Both the position numbers and the translations under genes were made by a program. DNA of 64,000 bases, from the NCBI GenBank assembly GCA_913064945.1, contig CAJYAN010000011.1, positions 62,001 to 126,000 on the forward strand. Direction: 5' to 3'. This DNA is from an uncultured Gammaproteobacteria bacterium. GTDB taxonomy: Bacteria > Pseudomonadota > Gammaproteobacteria > UBA6429 > Thiohalophilaceae. Positions 18,664 through 27,559 of this stretch are shown here, piece after piece (position 1 is the stretch's first letter; every line of letters starts with the position of its first letter). Under the pieces are notes generated by a model. That model was not told the origin of the DNA and searched no databases. It was given only the letters and a program-made list of their open reading frames with translations.

Positions 18664-19632
18664 ATGAAGAAGCCACAAACTACTGAAGAAAAACCCACAG
18701 ATATTCCTACGCCTGCGCACCTGCAGCGGCGCGAACCTCTACCCTGGCAGCACCCAAAATCCTCGACGGAAGACCCCGATGCACCACGCCGAATCAAGGC
18801 CATTATGGAAAGTCCCAGCTATAAACAGGCGGATCAGGATGTTGGCTTTCTTAATCTGAATGATACCCGCGGCCTCCGCCTGCAACTCGATTACCAAAAA
18901 GCGGAACTCCTGCTTGAACGACATGCTATCCATCATACGATTGTCGTCTTTGGCAGTACCCGTATTCATGAGCCACGCGTAGCGCAGGAAAAGGTTGACA
19001 GCTTGCGTACACAACTGGAATGTGCGCCAGACGATGCTGACCTACAACGTCGCCTGAAGGTGGCCGAGCGTATCCTGGCCAAGAGCCATTTCTACAAGAT
19101 TGCACAAAAGTTTGCCCATCTTGTCAGTACTGCCGGTACGACATCTGGTCACGGTCAACTGGTCATCATGACCGGTGGTGGGCCGGGAATAATGGAGGCA
19201 GCGAACCGTGGTGCCTATGATGCCGGTCGTAAAACCATTGGTCTGAACATCAACCTGCCACACGAACAATATCCCAATCCTTATATCACGCCGGAGCTCA
19301 GTTTCAGTTTTCATTACTTTGCCCTGCGCAAACTGCATTTTCTTCTGCGTACTAAAGCACTGGTAGCCTTCCCCGGTGGCTTTGGTACCTTTGACGAGTT
19401 GTTTGAGACCCTGACCTTGATACAGACTCGTAAAATTAAACCGGTACCCGTGGTGCTAATTGGACGAACCTATTGGCGACAGGCCTTTAATATTGACTTT
19501 CTGGTGGAAGAGGGCGTGATTGATGAAGAGGACCGCGAGCTGTTCTGGTATGCAGAAACGGCCGAAGAGGCCTGGGATGGTATCTTACGCTGGTACGAGC
19601 GCTGTGATACGCCCTTGTTGAGCAGCGAATGA
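18664..19632 (+). CDS. LOG family (TIGR00730-like) Rossmann-fold protein
   Basis: A 322-residue protein of the LOG family (once mislabelled lysine decarboxylase). The motifs are FGSTRIHEPRV, MTGGGPGIMEAANRGA and the active-site FPGGFGTFDELFETLTLIQT (PGGxGTxxE). Characterised relatives are nucleoside-5'-monophosphate phosphoribohydrolases that cleave AMP or cytokinin nucleotides. The N-terminus has ~100 extra residues, many polar, beyond the minimal ~180-residue domain. AAGGA precedes the ATG. It is followed 63 bp later by the beta-CASP hydrolase, probably in one operon. Confidence 0.85.
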   Translation: MKKPQTTEEKPTDIPTPAHLQRREPLPWQHPKSSTEDPDAPRRIKAIMESPSYKQADQDVGFLNLNDTRGLRLQLDYQKAELLLERHAIHHTIVVFGSTRIHEPRVAQEKVDSLRTQLECAPDDADLQRRLKVAERILAKSHFYKIAQKFAHLVSTAGTTSGHGQLVIMTGGGPGIMEAANRGAYDAGRKTIGLNINLPHEQYPNPYITPELSFSFHYFALRKLHFLLRTKALVAFPGGFGTFDELFETLTLIQTRKIKPVPVVLIGRTYWRQAFNIDFLVEEGVIDEEDRELFWYAETAEEAWDGILRWYERCDTPLLSSE

Positions 19633-19695
19633 TACGGCTGTATAAATCGTACATAAGTCGATACAGTTAAAAAATATTGCATGAAGGAGTCAAAT

Positions 19696-21084
19696 ATGAA
19701 ACTGTCATTTCATGGTGCCGATCGTGAGGTCACCGGCTCCTGCCATCTGCTGGAATGTGCTGGCAAGCGTGTTTTGATCGACTGCGGTTTCTATCAGGGG
19801 GGACGCGAACTGGATGAAGATAATGCGGAAGACTTTGGCTTTGACCCTGCCAGTATCGACTATCTGTTATTGACTCACGCCCATCTTGACCATTGTGGTC
19901 GCATTCCCTTGCTAAGCAAACGCGGTTTCAAAGGAGAGATTATCACTACGGCAGCCACGCGTGAACTGGCGCGTTTGGTCATGCTGGATTCCGCACACTT
20001 ACAGGAGGAAGAGGCGCGTTACCAGTCTCGTAAAAGGGTTCGCCGTGGCCAGACCAAAAAGACCACACCGCTCTATTCCATACTCGACACCCTGAATAGT
20101 ACCGAGCGTTTTGGCCGTAGCGCCGAATATAGCCAGGCGCTGGAACTTGCGTCCGGCCTGCGCGCCACCTTTATGGACGCTGGCCATATCCTCGGTTCAG
20201 CCAGCATTCTGCTCGAAGTCGAAGAACAGGGACAACAACGTACGATCTTCTTTTCCGGTGATCTGGGTAATGCCGATCGACCACTGCTACGCGCCCCGCT
20301 GACTCCAACGAAAACTGATATTGTGGTCATGGAGACTACCTATGGAGATCGCATACACAAGCCGCTCGCGCCATCCATTGAAGAGTTCTATCAGGCGATT
20401 GAAGCTACATTCAGGCGTGGTGGGAATGTCATTATTCCAACTTTTGCCCTGGAGCGCGCGCAGGAGTTGCTTTTCTATTTGCGTGAAGGTAAGACACAGG
20501 GTCGAATTCCCGCGTCAACACAGGTTTTTCTTGATTCTCCGATGGCTATTTCCGCGACAGAAATTTTCGGCCGACATCCCGATTGCTATGACGCCGACAT
20601 TGCCGAACTGTTTCAGGATGGCCATGACCCTTTCGAGTTCAAGGGTCTACACTTCACACGTGAAACTGCAGAATCCATCGCACTGAACAATGTTAGAAGC
20701 GGCGCTGTGATTTTGGCCGGCTCAGGCATGTGTACCGGGGGGCGAATACGGCATCACTTACGACACAATCTCTGGCGTGATGATTCGAGCATCGTCTTCG
20801 TCGGCTTCGCCGCCCGTGGCACACTGGCACGACAAATCATTGATGGTGCCAAGAAGGTGCGAATCTACGGCGAAGAAATTCCTGTACGCGCACACATTCA
20901 CACCATCAATGGTTTCTCTGCCCATGCCGATCAGGCCGAACTACTTGGCTGGCATCAGAAGTTAGGCACGCCAAAACGAACCTTCCTGGTCCATGGCGAA
21001 GAAGAGGTAATGTTGGCATTTTCAAAAAAACTTACAGGTACCCAGATTGAAATGCCTACGCGCGGTCAAAGTTTCAAGATCTAA
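19696..21084 (+). CDS. MBL-fold beta-CASP hydrolase (RNA-processing exonuclease-like)
   Basis: A 462-residue metallo-beta-lactamase with an inserted beta-CASP domain and RMMBL tail. Zinc motifs: THAHLDHCGR (HxHxDH), DAGHILGSAS, SGDLGN, and later SGMCTGGR, FAARGTLARQI and INGFSAHADQ. This is the YSH1/CPSF73-like set used on RNA, rather than a small-molecule hydrolase. AAGGAG 5-6 nt before ATG 19696 decides against an ATG five codons earlier. Bacterial members are mostly uncharacterised. Confidence 0.9.
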   Translation: MKLSFHGADREVTGSCHLLECAGKRVLIDCGFYQGGRELDEDNAEDFGFDPASIDYLLLTHAHLDHCGRIPLLSKRGFKGEIITTAATRELARLVMLDSAHLQEEEARYQSRKRVRRGQTKKTTPLYSILDTLNSTERFGRSAEYSQALELASGLRATFMDAGHILGSASILLEVEEQGQQRTIFFSGDLGNADRPLLRAPLTPTKTDIVVMETTYGDRIHKPLAPSIEEFYQAIEATFRRGGNVIIPTFALERAQELLFYLREGKTQGRIPASTQVFLDSPMAISATEIFGRHPDCYDADIAELFQDGHDPFEFKGLHFTRETAESIALNNVRSGAVILAGSGMCTGGRIRHHLRHNLWRDDSSIVFVGFAARGTLARQIIDGAKKVRIYGEEIPVRAHIHTINGFSAHADQAELLGWHQKLGTPKRTFLVHGEEEVMLAFSKKLTGTQIEMPTRGQSFKI

Positions 21085-21289
21085 TACAACCATGGAGATT
21101 TCCAGAGTCTTGATGGCTGTCAATACTGCACGACTGTCACCATTTGATATCAAGAACCGTGTTCATCACAGTCAAAACGATAGACATCAAGGCCACTATG
21201 AGGATTTCACAGTGTTCTGATATCGTGAAATAAAATACATGTGAAAACCAATTGGCAATTACTTAGACAACCCTAACTAGAGCTAGTTG

Positions 21290-21690
21290 ATGAATTGACT
21301 GAGAGATTAACATGAACATTATTTTCGATTAGGCCTGTTGTAATACGCCTTTGCAATCTCAACAAAGATTCTAATGATTTCACAATAGCCAATTGATTTT
21401 CAGCTAACAAATCAAATCAATTCGTTTGGTAACTTCAAAGACATCATTAAAACCACAATTTTCATTCGTACCTTTTAAGGTGTGACCTGTGGGTTTATAC
21501 TGTCTAAATCTTTATCCGCATAGGAGGCAATAATATCACCGATCATATCAGGGAGACGTTCGGCAAACTGAACAATGATATTCCGTATTTCAAAGTCAAT
21601 AGCGGCTGTAAAATCCCCTGACGCTATTTGAAATTTGTTGTTTTCAACTATCTCATATTTTCTCTTTAACGATCGCCATTGATGACGCTA
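21290..21690 (-). pseudogene. Frameshifted HPt (histidine phosphotransfer) domain relic
   Basis: Joining three minus-strand frames rebuilds one HPt domain. Frame 1 (21687-21475) reads ...IVQFAERLPDMIGDIIASYA. Frame 2 (about 21489-21404) gives HTLKGTNENCGFNDV, containing the phospho-acceptor His of the HTLKG motif. Frame 3 (from about 21405 down) gives AENQLAIVKSLESLLRLQRR. Each change of frame removes the reading, and there is no start codon at the head. It is the decayed end of a hybrid kinase or a lone HPt protein. The rest of the 655-bp gap (21085-21289, 21691-21739) shows no gene. Confidence 0.7.
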
Positions 21691-21739
21691 ACAACCAGGC
21701 GAATCGTAGTCGCCATTTTCAACTTACTAATAATTCGGG

Positions 21740-22609
21740 CTATGTTTCCTCCATGATCGTTTTTTGAAATGCCGCTTCTATCAATCGAAACATTGTCCCG
21801 GGGCAGGTATTGACTTTGCGTCCATCAATTTCCGCGATCGGTATCAACTCTACCCCTGTACCGGTCAGGAAACATTCATCCGAGGTATAGAGATCATAGG
21901 GTGTTAGCCGCGACTCAATTACCTCGATGCCATGATCCCTGGCGAGACAAATGACCAGGTGACGCGTTATACCTGCCAGTGCACCGCTACTAACTTCAGG
22001 TGTCAACAACATATCATTTTTAACCAGAAAGACATTATCGGCTGAACCCTCGGTGATATTTCCACTGGCGTTCAACATAATGGCCTCATCCATACCAGCG
22101 GCATTGGCCTGCATCTTGGCTAAAACATTATTTAAATAGTTCAGACTTTTCACTCTCGGATCCAGGACATCAACCGGAATCCGCCTTACCCCCGATAGCA
22201 TCACCCTGATTCCCTGCTGGCGTTTATCTGCCGCAAGTAGGCTTAACGGTGAGGCAATTAAGATCACCGTCGGCTCCTGGCATGTCACGGGGTCTATCCC
22301 CAGACTTCCAACACCCCGGGTAACGATGAGCCTGATATAGCCTTGCTGCTGTCTGCTTTCCAAAATGAGTTCATTAATCGCCCTGCCTAATGCCGCTTCG
22401 CTGTAGCGAAGATTGATGTTCAGAACCATCGCGGAATCCCGTAAGCGCTGCAGGTGCTCAGACAAACGAAAGGCCTTTTGATTGTAATATCGAATCCCCT
22501 CAAAGACGCCATCACCATATAACAGGCCATGGTCAAACACGGAGACTACCGCATCTTCAGGGGCTACCATTTTGCCATTTATCCAACAGACCGTTTTTTC
22601 ATTTTGCAT
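21740..22609 (-). CDS. Class IV PLP aminotransferase (BCAT/D-amino acid aminotransferase-like)
   Basis: A 289-residue fold-type IV aminotransferase. FDHGLLYGDGVFEGIRYY (~26-42), the PLP Lys154 in DPRVKSLNYLNN, and GNITEGSADNVFLV and GALAGITRHLV match IlvE/Dat proteins. Branched-chain, D-alanine and aminodeoxychorismate-lyase members share these motifs, so specificity is open. Its ATG overlaps the upstream PhzF-like gene by 11 bp. With the divergent MocR regulator this suggests a role in a small amino acid pathway, not necessarily bulk Ile/Leu/Val synthesis. Confidence 0.88.
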   Translation of the reverse strand: MQNEKTVCWINGKMVAPEDAVVSVFDHGLLYGDGVFEGIRYYNQKAFRLSEHLQRLRDSAMVLNINLRYSEAALGRAINELILESRQQQGYIRLIVTRGVGSLGIDPVTCQEPTVILIASPLSLLAADKRQQGIRVMLSGVRRIPVDVLDPRVKSLNYLNNVLAKMQANAAGMDEAIMLNASGNITEGSADNVFLVKNDMLLTPEVSSGALAGITRHLVICLARDHGIEVIESRLTPYDLYTSDECFLTGTGVELIPIAEIDGRKVNTCPGTMFRLIEAAFQKTIMEET

Positions 22610-23393
22610 ATAAGGTTCCTTTTATTATGGTACGGGCCATGCCACAGATCATGACACGGTCATGTTGCAGGTGCAGATGAAGTACCCCGCCACGGGCTGA
22701 TAATTGTCTTGCCATCAATTTCTGTTTCGCCAGTTTATGCGACCAGTATGGTGTAAGTACGCAATGTGCGGAACCGGTCACTGAGTCTTCGTTAATTCCA
22801 ATACGGGGGGCAAAAAAACGGCTAACAAAATCGGTATCCGGGCTCTCTGAGCGGGCAGTTACCATAATGCCACGAGCCACAATCGTCCGAAGCGCATGAA
22901 AATCCGGTTGCAGTTGCTGTACGGCCTGTTCACTTTGCAGCACGACGAGATAGTCCGACTGACACCTCAGGGTTTCGATTGGCTTGGCACCGAGTGCCAA
23001 ATTCAATGTATCTTGAGGAGTACACAGGGTCGGTGTTTCGGCTGGAAAATTCATCTGAATTTCATCATCGACCCGTTGCGTCGTTATTATTCCGCTGTTG
23101 GTGGTAAACCGGATAGGTTCTCGGGCAGCCACCTGACCGTCTTCCCACAGGACATGGGCCGCCGCCAGCGTTGCATGACCGCAGAGATTGACCTCTATCT
23201 GTGGCGTGAACCAGCGCAGTGCGTAACCGCCCTGGCGGACGTGGACAAAAGCGGTCTCAGCAAGATTGATCTCGGCGGCCACAGACTGCATCCATGCCGC
23301 CGGCATTTCCTCCGCCAGCAGACAGACCGCGGCTGGATTGCCGCGAAACGGTCGGCTCGCAAAGGCATCAACCTGGTAATAAGGTATTGGCAT
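22599..23393 (-). CDS. PhzF-family isomerase/epimerase-like protein
   Basis: A 264-residue protein of two matching halves, the diaminopimelate-epimerase-like fold of PhzF. Motifs are YQVDAFASRPFRGNPAAV at the start, the catalytic Glu in NLAETAFV, CGHATLAAAHVL, and in the second half NEDSVTGSAHCVL. PhzF isomerises a dihydroanthranilate in phenazine synthesis, but most homologues, including this one without other phz genes, act on unknown substrates. It is the first gene of a leftward pair, starting opposite the MocR gene. Confidence 0.88.
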   Translation of the reverse strand: MPIPYYQVDAFASRPFRGNPAAVCLLAEEMPAAWMQSVAAEINLAETAFVHVRQGGYALRWFTPQIEVNLCGHATLAAAHVLWEDGQVAAREPIRFTTNSGIITTQRVDDEIQMNFPAETPTLCTPQDTLNLALGAKPIETLRCQSDYLVVLQSEQAVQQLQPDFHALRTIVARGIMVTARSESPDTDFVSRFFAPRIGINEDSVTGSAHCVLTPYWSHKLAKQKLMARQLSARGGVLHLHLQHDRVMICGMARTIIKGTLYAK

Positions 23394-23443
23394 GACACAC
23401 TCCCTGGCTTGACGATGTCCAGTTTACGCCCCATACTCAAAAT

Positions 23444-23530
23444 CAGTACAGATGTAGAATTAATAATTTGAACCAGCACAATTTAATATTTATATATTCT
23501 GTACTGCATTTTTTGCCAGGTACTGTACTG
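23444..23530. promoter_or_regulatory. Three CTGTACTG boxes in the mocR-phzF divergent region
   Basis: CTGTACTG occurs at 23499-23506 and again at 23523-23530, a direct repeat 24 bp apart. The reverse complement CAGTACAG is at 23444-23451. MocR-type regulators usually bind direct repeats in the shared promoter, so these are the likely operators of the divergent regulator. Confidence 0.6.
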
Positions 23531-23555
23531 CCTGTCACAGTGGAAGGAGTTATGA

Positions 23556-24977
23556 GTGGCCACACTATACGAACAGGTTGCACGGGAAATCACGCAACAG
23601 ATTCAACAAGGCTTATACAAGTCCGGTGACCGCCTCCCCGGTGTGCGCCAGCTGAGCCGCCATTTCAAAGTTAGTGTCTCCACCATCGTTCAGGCACACC
23701 AACTTCTCGAAGACCACGGCACGATTGAGGCCAAGCCCCGCTCCGGTTTTTATATCACGACAACCTTTCTCGAACGGCCTAAAGTACCTACAATCTCCTC
23801 ACCATCTTCGAAGCCGCAACTCGTGACCGGCCAGGCCCTGGTACTGAATCTTGTCAAGGCCACCAGTCGAGCCAATATTTTGCAATTAGGGACGGCCGTT
23901 CCACACCATAATTTTCTACCGGTCAAAGGCATGCAGCGCTCCTTCAGTAAAATCCTGCGGGAAAAAAGCGAGCAGTGTGCCGGTTACGCGTTCCCCCCCG
24001 GTAACGCGGATCTGCGTCAACAAATTAGTCGGCGTATGTTACTGGCGGGACATCCCTGTTCACCCGATGACATCGTTATCACCAATGGCTGCCAGGAATC
24101 GCTGACCCTGGCACTACGCGCCATTGCCAAACCCGGCGACATCATTGCGATTGAATCGCCGGCTTTCTATGGTCTGCTGCAGGTCATTGATGCGCTTGGC
24201 ATGAAGGCACTGGAAATCCCCACCGATCCGGAACATGGTATTAGCCTCTCTGCTTTACAATTAGCGCTGGAACAGTGGCCGATTAAGGCGGTCGCGCTAG
24301 TGCCTAATTTCAGTAATCCACTTGGCTATTGCATGTCGGACGAGCGGAAAAAATTGCTGGTCGAAATGGCCAATAAGTATCAGACCACGCTGATTGAAGA
24401 TGATATCTATGGTGAGTTGAGTTTTGATCAATCAAGGCCCTGTTCGCTAAAACACTACGACACAACGGATAGCGTCATATCCTGTTCTTCTTTTTCTAAA
24501 TCCCTGCTGCCCGGCTTGCGCATTGGCTGGATTATTCCCGGCAGATTCTTTAACCAGATTGAATATCAAAAATATGTCACTAACCTGGCTTCGCCGACCT
24601 TATCGCAGTTAGCCGTCGCCGATTTTCTTGAGCATGGCGGTTATGATCGCTACTTACGTCATGTGCGTGAAGAATATAAAAATCAGGTTAACCGGGTCAT
24701 TCAGTCGATTGGTAAATATTTTCCAGGTGGGACGAAGGTCACCCAACCGAAAGGCGGTTTTGTCATCTGGGTCGAGTTACCTAACAATATTGATGCCATG
24801 CAGCTACATGCGTTGGCCCTGGCAGAAGAGATAAGTATCGCCCCAGGCCCCATGTTTTCCGCAACCCAGAAATATAAAAACTTTATTCGTCTTAGTTGCG
24901 CCCAGCCCTGGAACCATCAACTGGAACAGGGTTTGATTCACCTCGGACGTTTGGCCTATTCACTGCAAAGCAACTAG
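23556..24977 (+). CDS. MocR-type regulator (GntR winged helix + class I aminotransferase domain)
   Basis: A 473-residue PLP-binding transcription factor. Residues 1-~70 form a GntR wHTH (YEQVAREITQQIQQGLYKSG, LSRHFKVSVSTIVQAHQLLE). Residues ~110-470 form an aminotransferase I fold with the PLP Lys in SSFSKSLLPGLRIGW. The start is GTG at 23556: AAGGAG lies 8-9 nt before it and the nearby ATG (23551) is out of frame. Divergent position against the class IV aminotransferase/PhzF pair suggests it controls them in response to an amino compound or PLP. Confidence 0.9.
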   Translation: MATLYEQVAREITQQIQQGLYKSGDRLPGVRQLSRHFKVSVSTIVQAHQLLEDHGTIEAKPRSGFYITTTFLERPKVPTISSPSSKPQLVTGQALVLNLVKATSRANILQLGTAVPHHNFLPVKGMQRSFSKILREKSEQCAGYAFPPGNADLRQQISRRMLLAGHPCSPDDIVITNGCQESLTLALRAIAKPGDIIAIESPAFYGLLQVIDALGMKALEIPTDPEHGISLSALQLALEQWPIKAVALVPNFSNPLGYCMSDERKKLLVEMANKYQTTLIEDDIYGELSFDQSRPCSLKHYDTTDSVISCSSFSKSLLPGLRIGWIIPGRFFNQIEYQKYVTNLASPTLSQLAVADFLEHGGYDRYLRHVREEYKNQVNRVIQSIGKYFPGGTKVTQPKGGFVIWVELPNNIDAMQLHALALAEEISIAPGPMFSATQKYKNFIRLSCAQPWNHQLEQGLIHLGRLAYSLQSN

Positions 24978-25151
24978 TCCGATAGCGGGATACGTACGCA
25001 CTCAATGGTGCATCGGCTTCAAACCGGGTTAACACCGATACCGGTACACATATTTAAAATTAATCCGCCTGTTTTGAGATCCTTGCAGTGGTTAGCCAGT
25101 CTTTCGGGTAAAATCCTGATACCAGATCAATCACTTAAGAGCGAAGTCTAC

Positions 25152-26351
25152 GTGTCCTATCCACAACCACCTCCGCGCGGTCTCACTATCATCGTTGCCC
25201 TGATGTCCATGATCGGTCCTTTTACGATTGATAGTTACCTGCCCTCTTTCCCGGCCATTGAGGCAGATTACGGTATTAGCCGTGCACTCCTGTCGCAGAG
25301 TCTGGGCTTCTACCTCGTGGCGTTTGCACTCTCCACGCTGGTATTAGGTCCATTGGCGGATCGACTGGGAAGGCGCAGGGTGATATTCGGCTCGCTGTTA
25401 TTTTATATTGCCGCCTCCATCGGCTGCGCCCTTGCTGACAACTACAGCATGTTTTTATTTTTCCGTCTACTACAGGGAGCCGCGGCCGGTGGCAATCTGG
25501 TATCGGGGCGCGCCATGATCCGTGATGTCTATCAGCCTCAGGATGCACAACGCGCAATGTCACGGGTGATGATGATGTTCGCTGTCGCCCCCGCCATCGC
25601 TCCGGTGATTGGTGGCTGGCTTCACAATGCCTTTGGCTGGCACAGCGTGTTCTACTTTCTTTCTGTTTATGGCGTACTGGTTTTTGTCCTGGTGCTATGG
25701 CGTGTCCCGGAGACTCTCGCCCCTGCGCTTCGACAATCCTTTCACCCGCTCAATGTGGCACGGGTGTATAGCAGAACCCTGGTGCATCGACGCTTTTTAT
25801 CGTTGATTTTTATGGTGGCCTGTTACTTCGGTGGCATGTTCCTGTACATCGCCGGGGCGCCGACATTGATTTTTGATTTTCTTAAGCTCGATAGCACGGA
25901 CTTTGCGGTAATGTTTATTCCAATGGTGGCGGGGTTGATCTTTGGCTCCTGGCTGTCGGGTCGACTGGCCCACCGCTGGACCATGGATCGTTCGGTCAGA
26001 CTCGCCCTGAAACTGATGTTCCTGGGTGCCGTATTGAATGTAGCGCAGACACTATGGCTGCCCCCCATGATCATGACGAGCATCGCCCCGTTGCTGCTAT
26101 ATACCTGCGGCATCGGTATTGCCCTGCCCGCCGTGATGGTGATGGCACTGGACTGTTTTCCTCACCATCGTGGCACGGCCTCGGCATTACAGGGCTCCGT
26201 GCAAATGATGACCAATGCCGTAATCGCCAGCCTTGCCGTGCCCCTGCTCAATCACTTACCCAGTCATATGGCACTGGGTCAGCTACTCCTTTTGGGCATT
26301 GCCATCCTACTCTGGTGGCGTATTCCATCCGCCTCACCATCGACGCTTTAG
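25152..26351 (+). CDS. Bcr/CflA-type MFS multidrug exporter
   Basis: A 399-residue 12-segment exporter. Features of the Bcr/CflA family are IDSYLPSFPAIEADYGIS at TM1, GPLADRLGRRRVIFGSL (motif A) and RLLQGAAAGGNLVSGRAMIRD (motif C region). An ATG at 25005 would add 49 residues without membrane character, so the GTG at 25152, after a purine-rich stretch, is preferred; this start is uncertain. It follows the MocR gene in the same direction and may be regulated with it. Its end overlaps the convergent arsJ end by 4 bp. Confidence 0.85.
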   Translation: MSYPQPPPRGLTIIVALMSMIGPFTIDSYLPSFPAIEADYGISRALLSQSLGFYLVAFALSTLVLGPLADRLGRRRVIFGSLLFYIAASIGCALADNYSMFLFFRLLQGAAAGGNLVSGRAMIRDVYQPQDAQRAMSRVMMMFAVAPAIAPVIGGWLHNAFGWHSVFYFLSVYGVLVFVLVLWRVPETLAPALRQSFHPLNVARVYSRTLVHRRFLSLIFMVACYFGGMFLYIAGAPTLIFDFLKLDSTDFAVMFIPMVAGLIFGSWLSGRLAHRWTMDRSVRLALKLMFLGAVLNVAQTLWLPPMIMTSIAPLLLYTCGIGIALPAVMVMALDCFPHHRGTASALQGSVQMMTNAVIASLAVPLLNHLPSHMALGQLLLLGIAILLWWRIPSASPSTL

Positions 26352-27559
26352 CTGATTAGCGGCCTTTGATTATCTGGCAGGCGTATCGAAATCAGCGTAG
26401 CAATCAGGATAAATGCCGTCGACCACCAGAGACAGCCGCTCAGGCCATGCACCTGATAGACCCAGCCGGATAAGACCGTACCGGTTAATCTGCCCGCGGC
26501 ATTGGCCATATAATAAAAACCGACATTCATGGCGGCCTTATCTTCATCCGACCAGGCCACCACAAGATAAGAGTGCACGGCAGAATTAATGGCAAACAAT
26601 ATACCAAACAGGGTCAAACCGGCAATAACAACCATATTCGCTGGCAGGTCATGCGTTAAAGCAAGCGCCATCAGCAGTGGCGATAAGATCAGGACGGCAC
26701 CCCAGAGCAGCGCAGTATGTCCATCAGGTCCGCGACCCTGATGACTATGTCGCAGCAATCCTGGCGCTATGGTCTGTACAATGCCATAGCCGATAACCCA
26801 CAAGGCTAGAAAACTTCCAACCTGCGTAAAGCTCCAGCCTAAAACCGAATAAAGAAACAGCGGTAGCCCCACCACGAACCACACATCGCGAGCAGCAAAT
26901 AAAAACAGACGTGCCGCGGATAGACGATTAATAGCAACCGAGGTCGAAAAAATCTGACGAAATTTCGGTTTCTGTTTTGACTTGCCAATCTCTGACGGCA
27001 ACAACCAAAAGGTCAGTACCAGCACAAGGAAAAGCAACGTCGCCAGTACCAGCAAGGACGACTGAAAACCGAACCATTCCAGTAACACCGCCCCGACAAA
27101 AAAACCGCCACCTTTTAAGGCATTTTTGGAACCTGTCAGAATGGCGACCCACTTGAAGAGCTGCGAGTCGGCCTGCTGCGGTAGAAAAGATTTGATGCTG
27201 GCCTTGGCCGACATTTTATTCAGGTCTTTGGCAATACCAGACAGGGCCTGTACCAGCATCACATAGGTGATACTTAGCCACGATGCCGGTACTGCCAGCA
27301 TCACCAGTGCAATGACCTGTAATCCCATACCAATATGCATGGTACGATTGAGACCGATACGCGCGCCTATCCAGCCACCCACCAGATTGGTCACAACGCC
27401 AAAAAATTCATAGAACAGGAACAACATGGCCACCTGCAGCGGTGAATACCCCTGTAAGTAGAAATACAACAACACCAGCATACGAATGGCGCCATCGGTC
27501 AGGGTAAAGGCCCAGTAACCACTGGTCACGACCAGATAATGACGCAAGCCAGGCGGCAT
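26348..27559 (-). CDS. arsJ: Organoarsenical efflux MFS transporter ArsJ
   Basis: A 403-residue MFS permease recognised as ArsJ from its N-terminus (LVVTSGYWAFTLTDGAIRML) and from the GAPDH and ArsR genes that precede it. ArsJ expels 1-arseno-3-phosphoglycerate, which hydrolyses outside the cell and so removes arsenate. Its ATG immediately follows the GAPDH-like stop (TAA-ATG), showing tight coupling. Confidence 0.92.
   Translation of the reverse strand: MPPGLRHYLVVTSGYWAFTLTDGAIRMLVLLYFYLQGYSPLQVAMLFLFYEFFGVVTNLVGGWIGARIGLNRTMHIGMGLQVIALVMLAVPASWLSITYVMLVQALSGIAKDLNKMSAKASIKSFLPQQADSQLFKWVAILTGSKNALKGGGFFVGAVLLEWFGFQSSLLVLATLLFLVLVLTFWLLPSEIGKSKQKPKFRQIFSTSVAINRLSAARLFLFAARDVWFVVGLPLFLYSVLGWSFTQVGSFLALWVIGYGIVQTIAPGLLRHSHQGRGPDGHTALLWGAVLILSPLLMALALTHDLPANMVVIAGLTLFGILFAINSAVHSYLVVAWSDEDKAAMNVGFYYMANAAGRLTGTVLSGWVYQVHGLSGCLWWSTAFILIATLISIRLPDNQRPLIS

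Noticed and set aside
21350-21385. Similarity of CTCAACAAAGATTCTAA to the repeat behind ssrA (CTCCAACAAAGATTCTAA)
   Set aside because: This stretch is explained by the coding relic of the HPt domain; the match is short, with an indel, and lacks the flanking stems.
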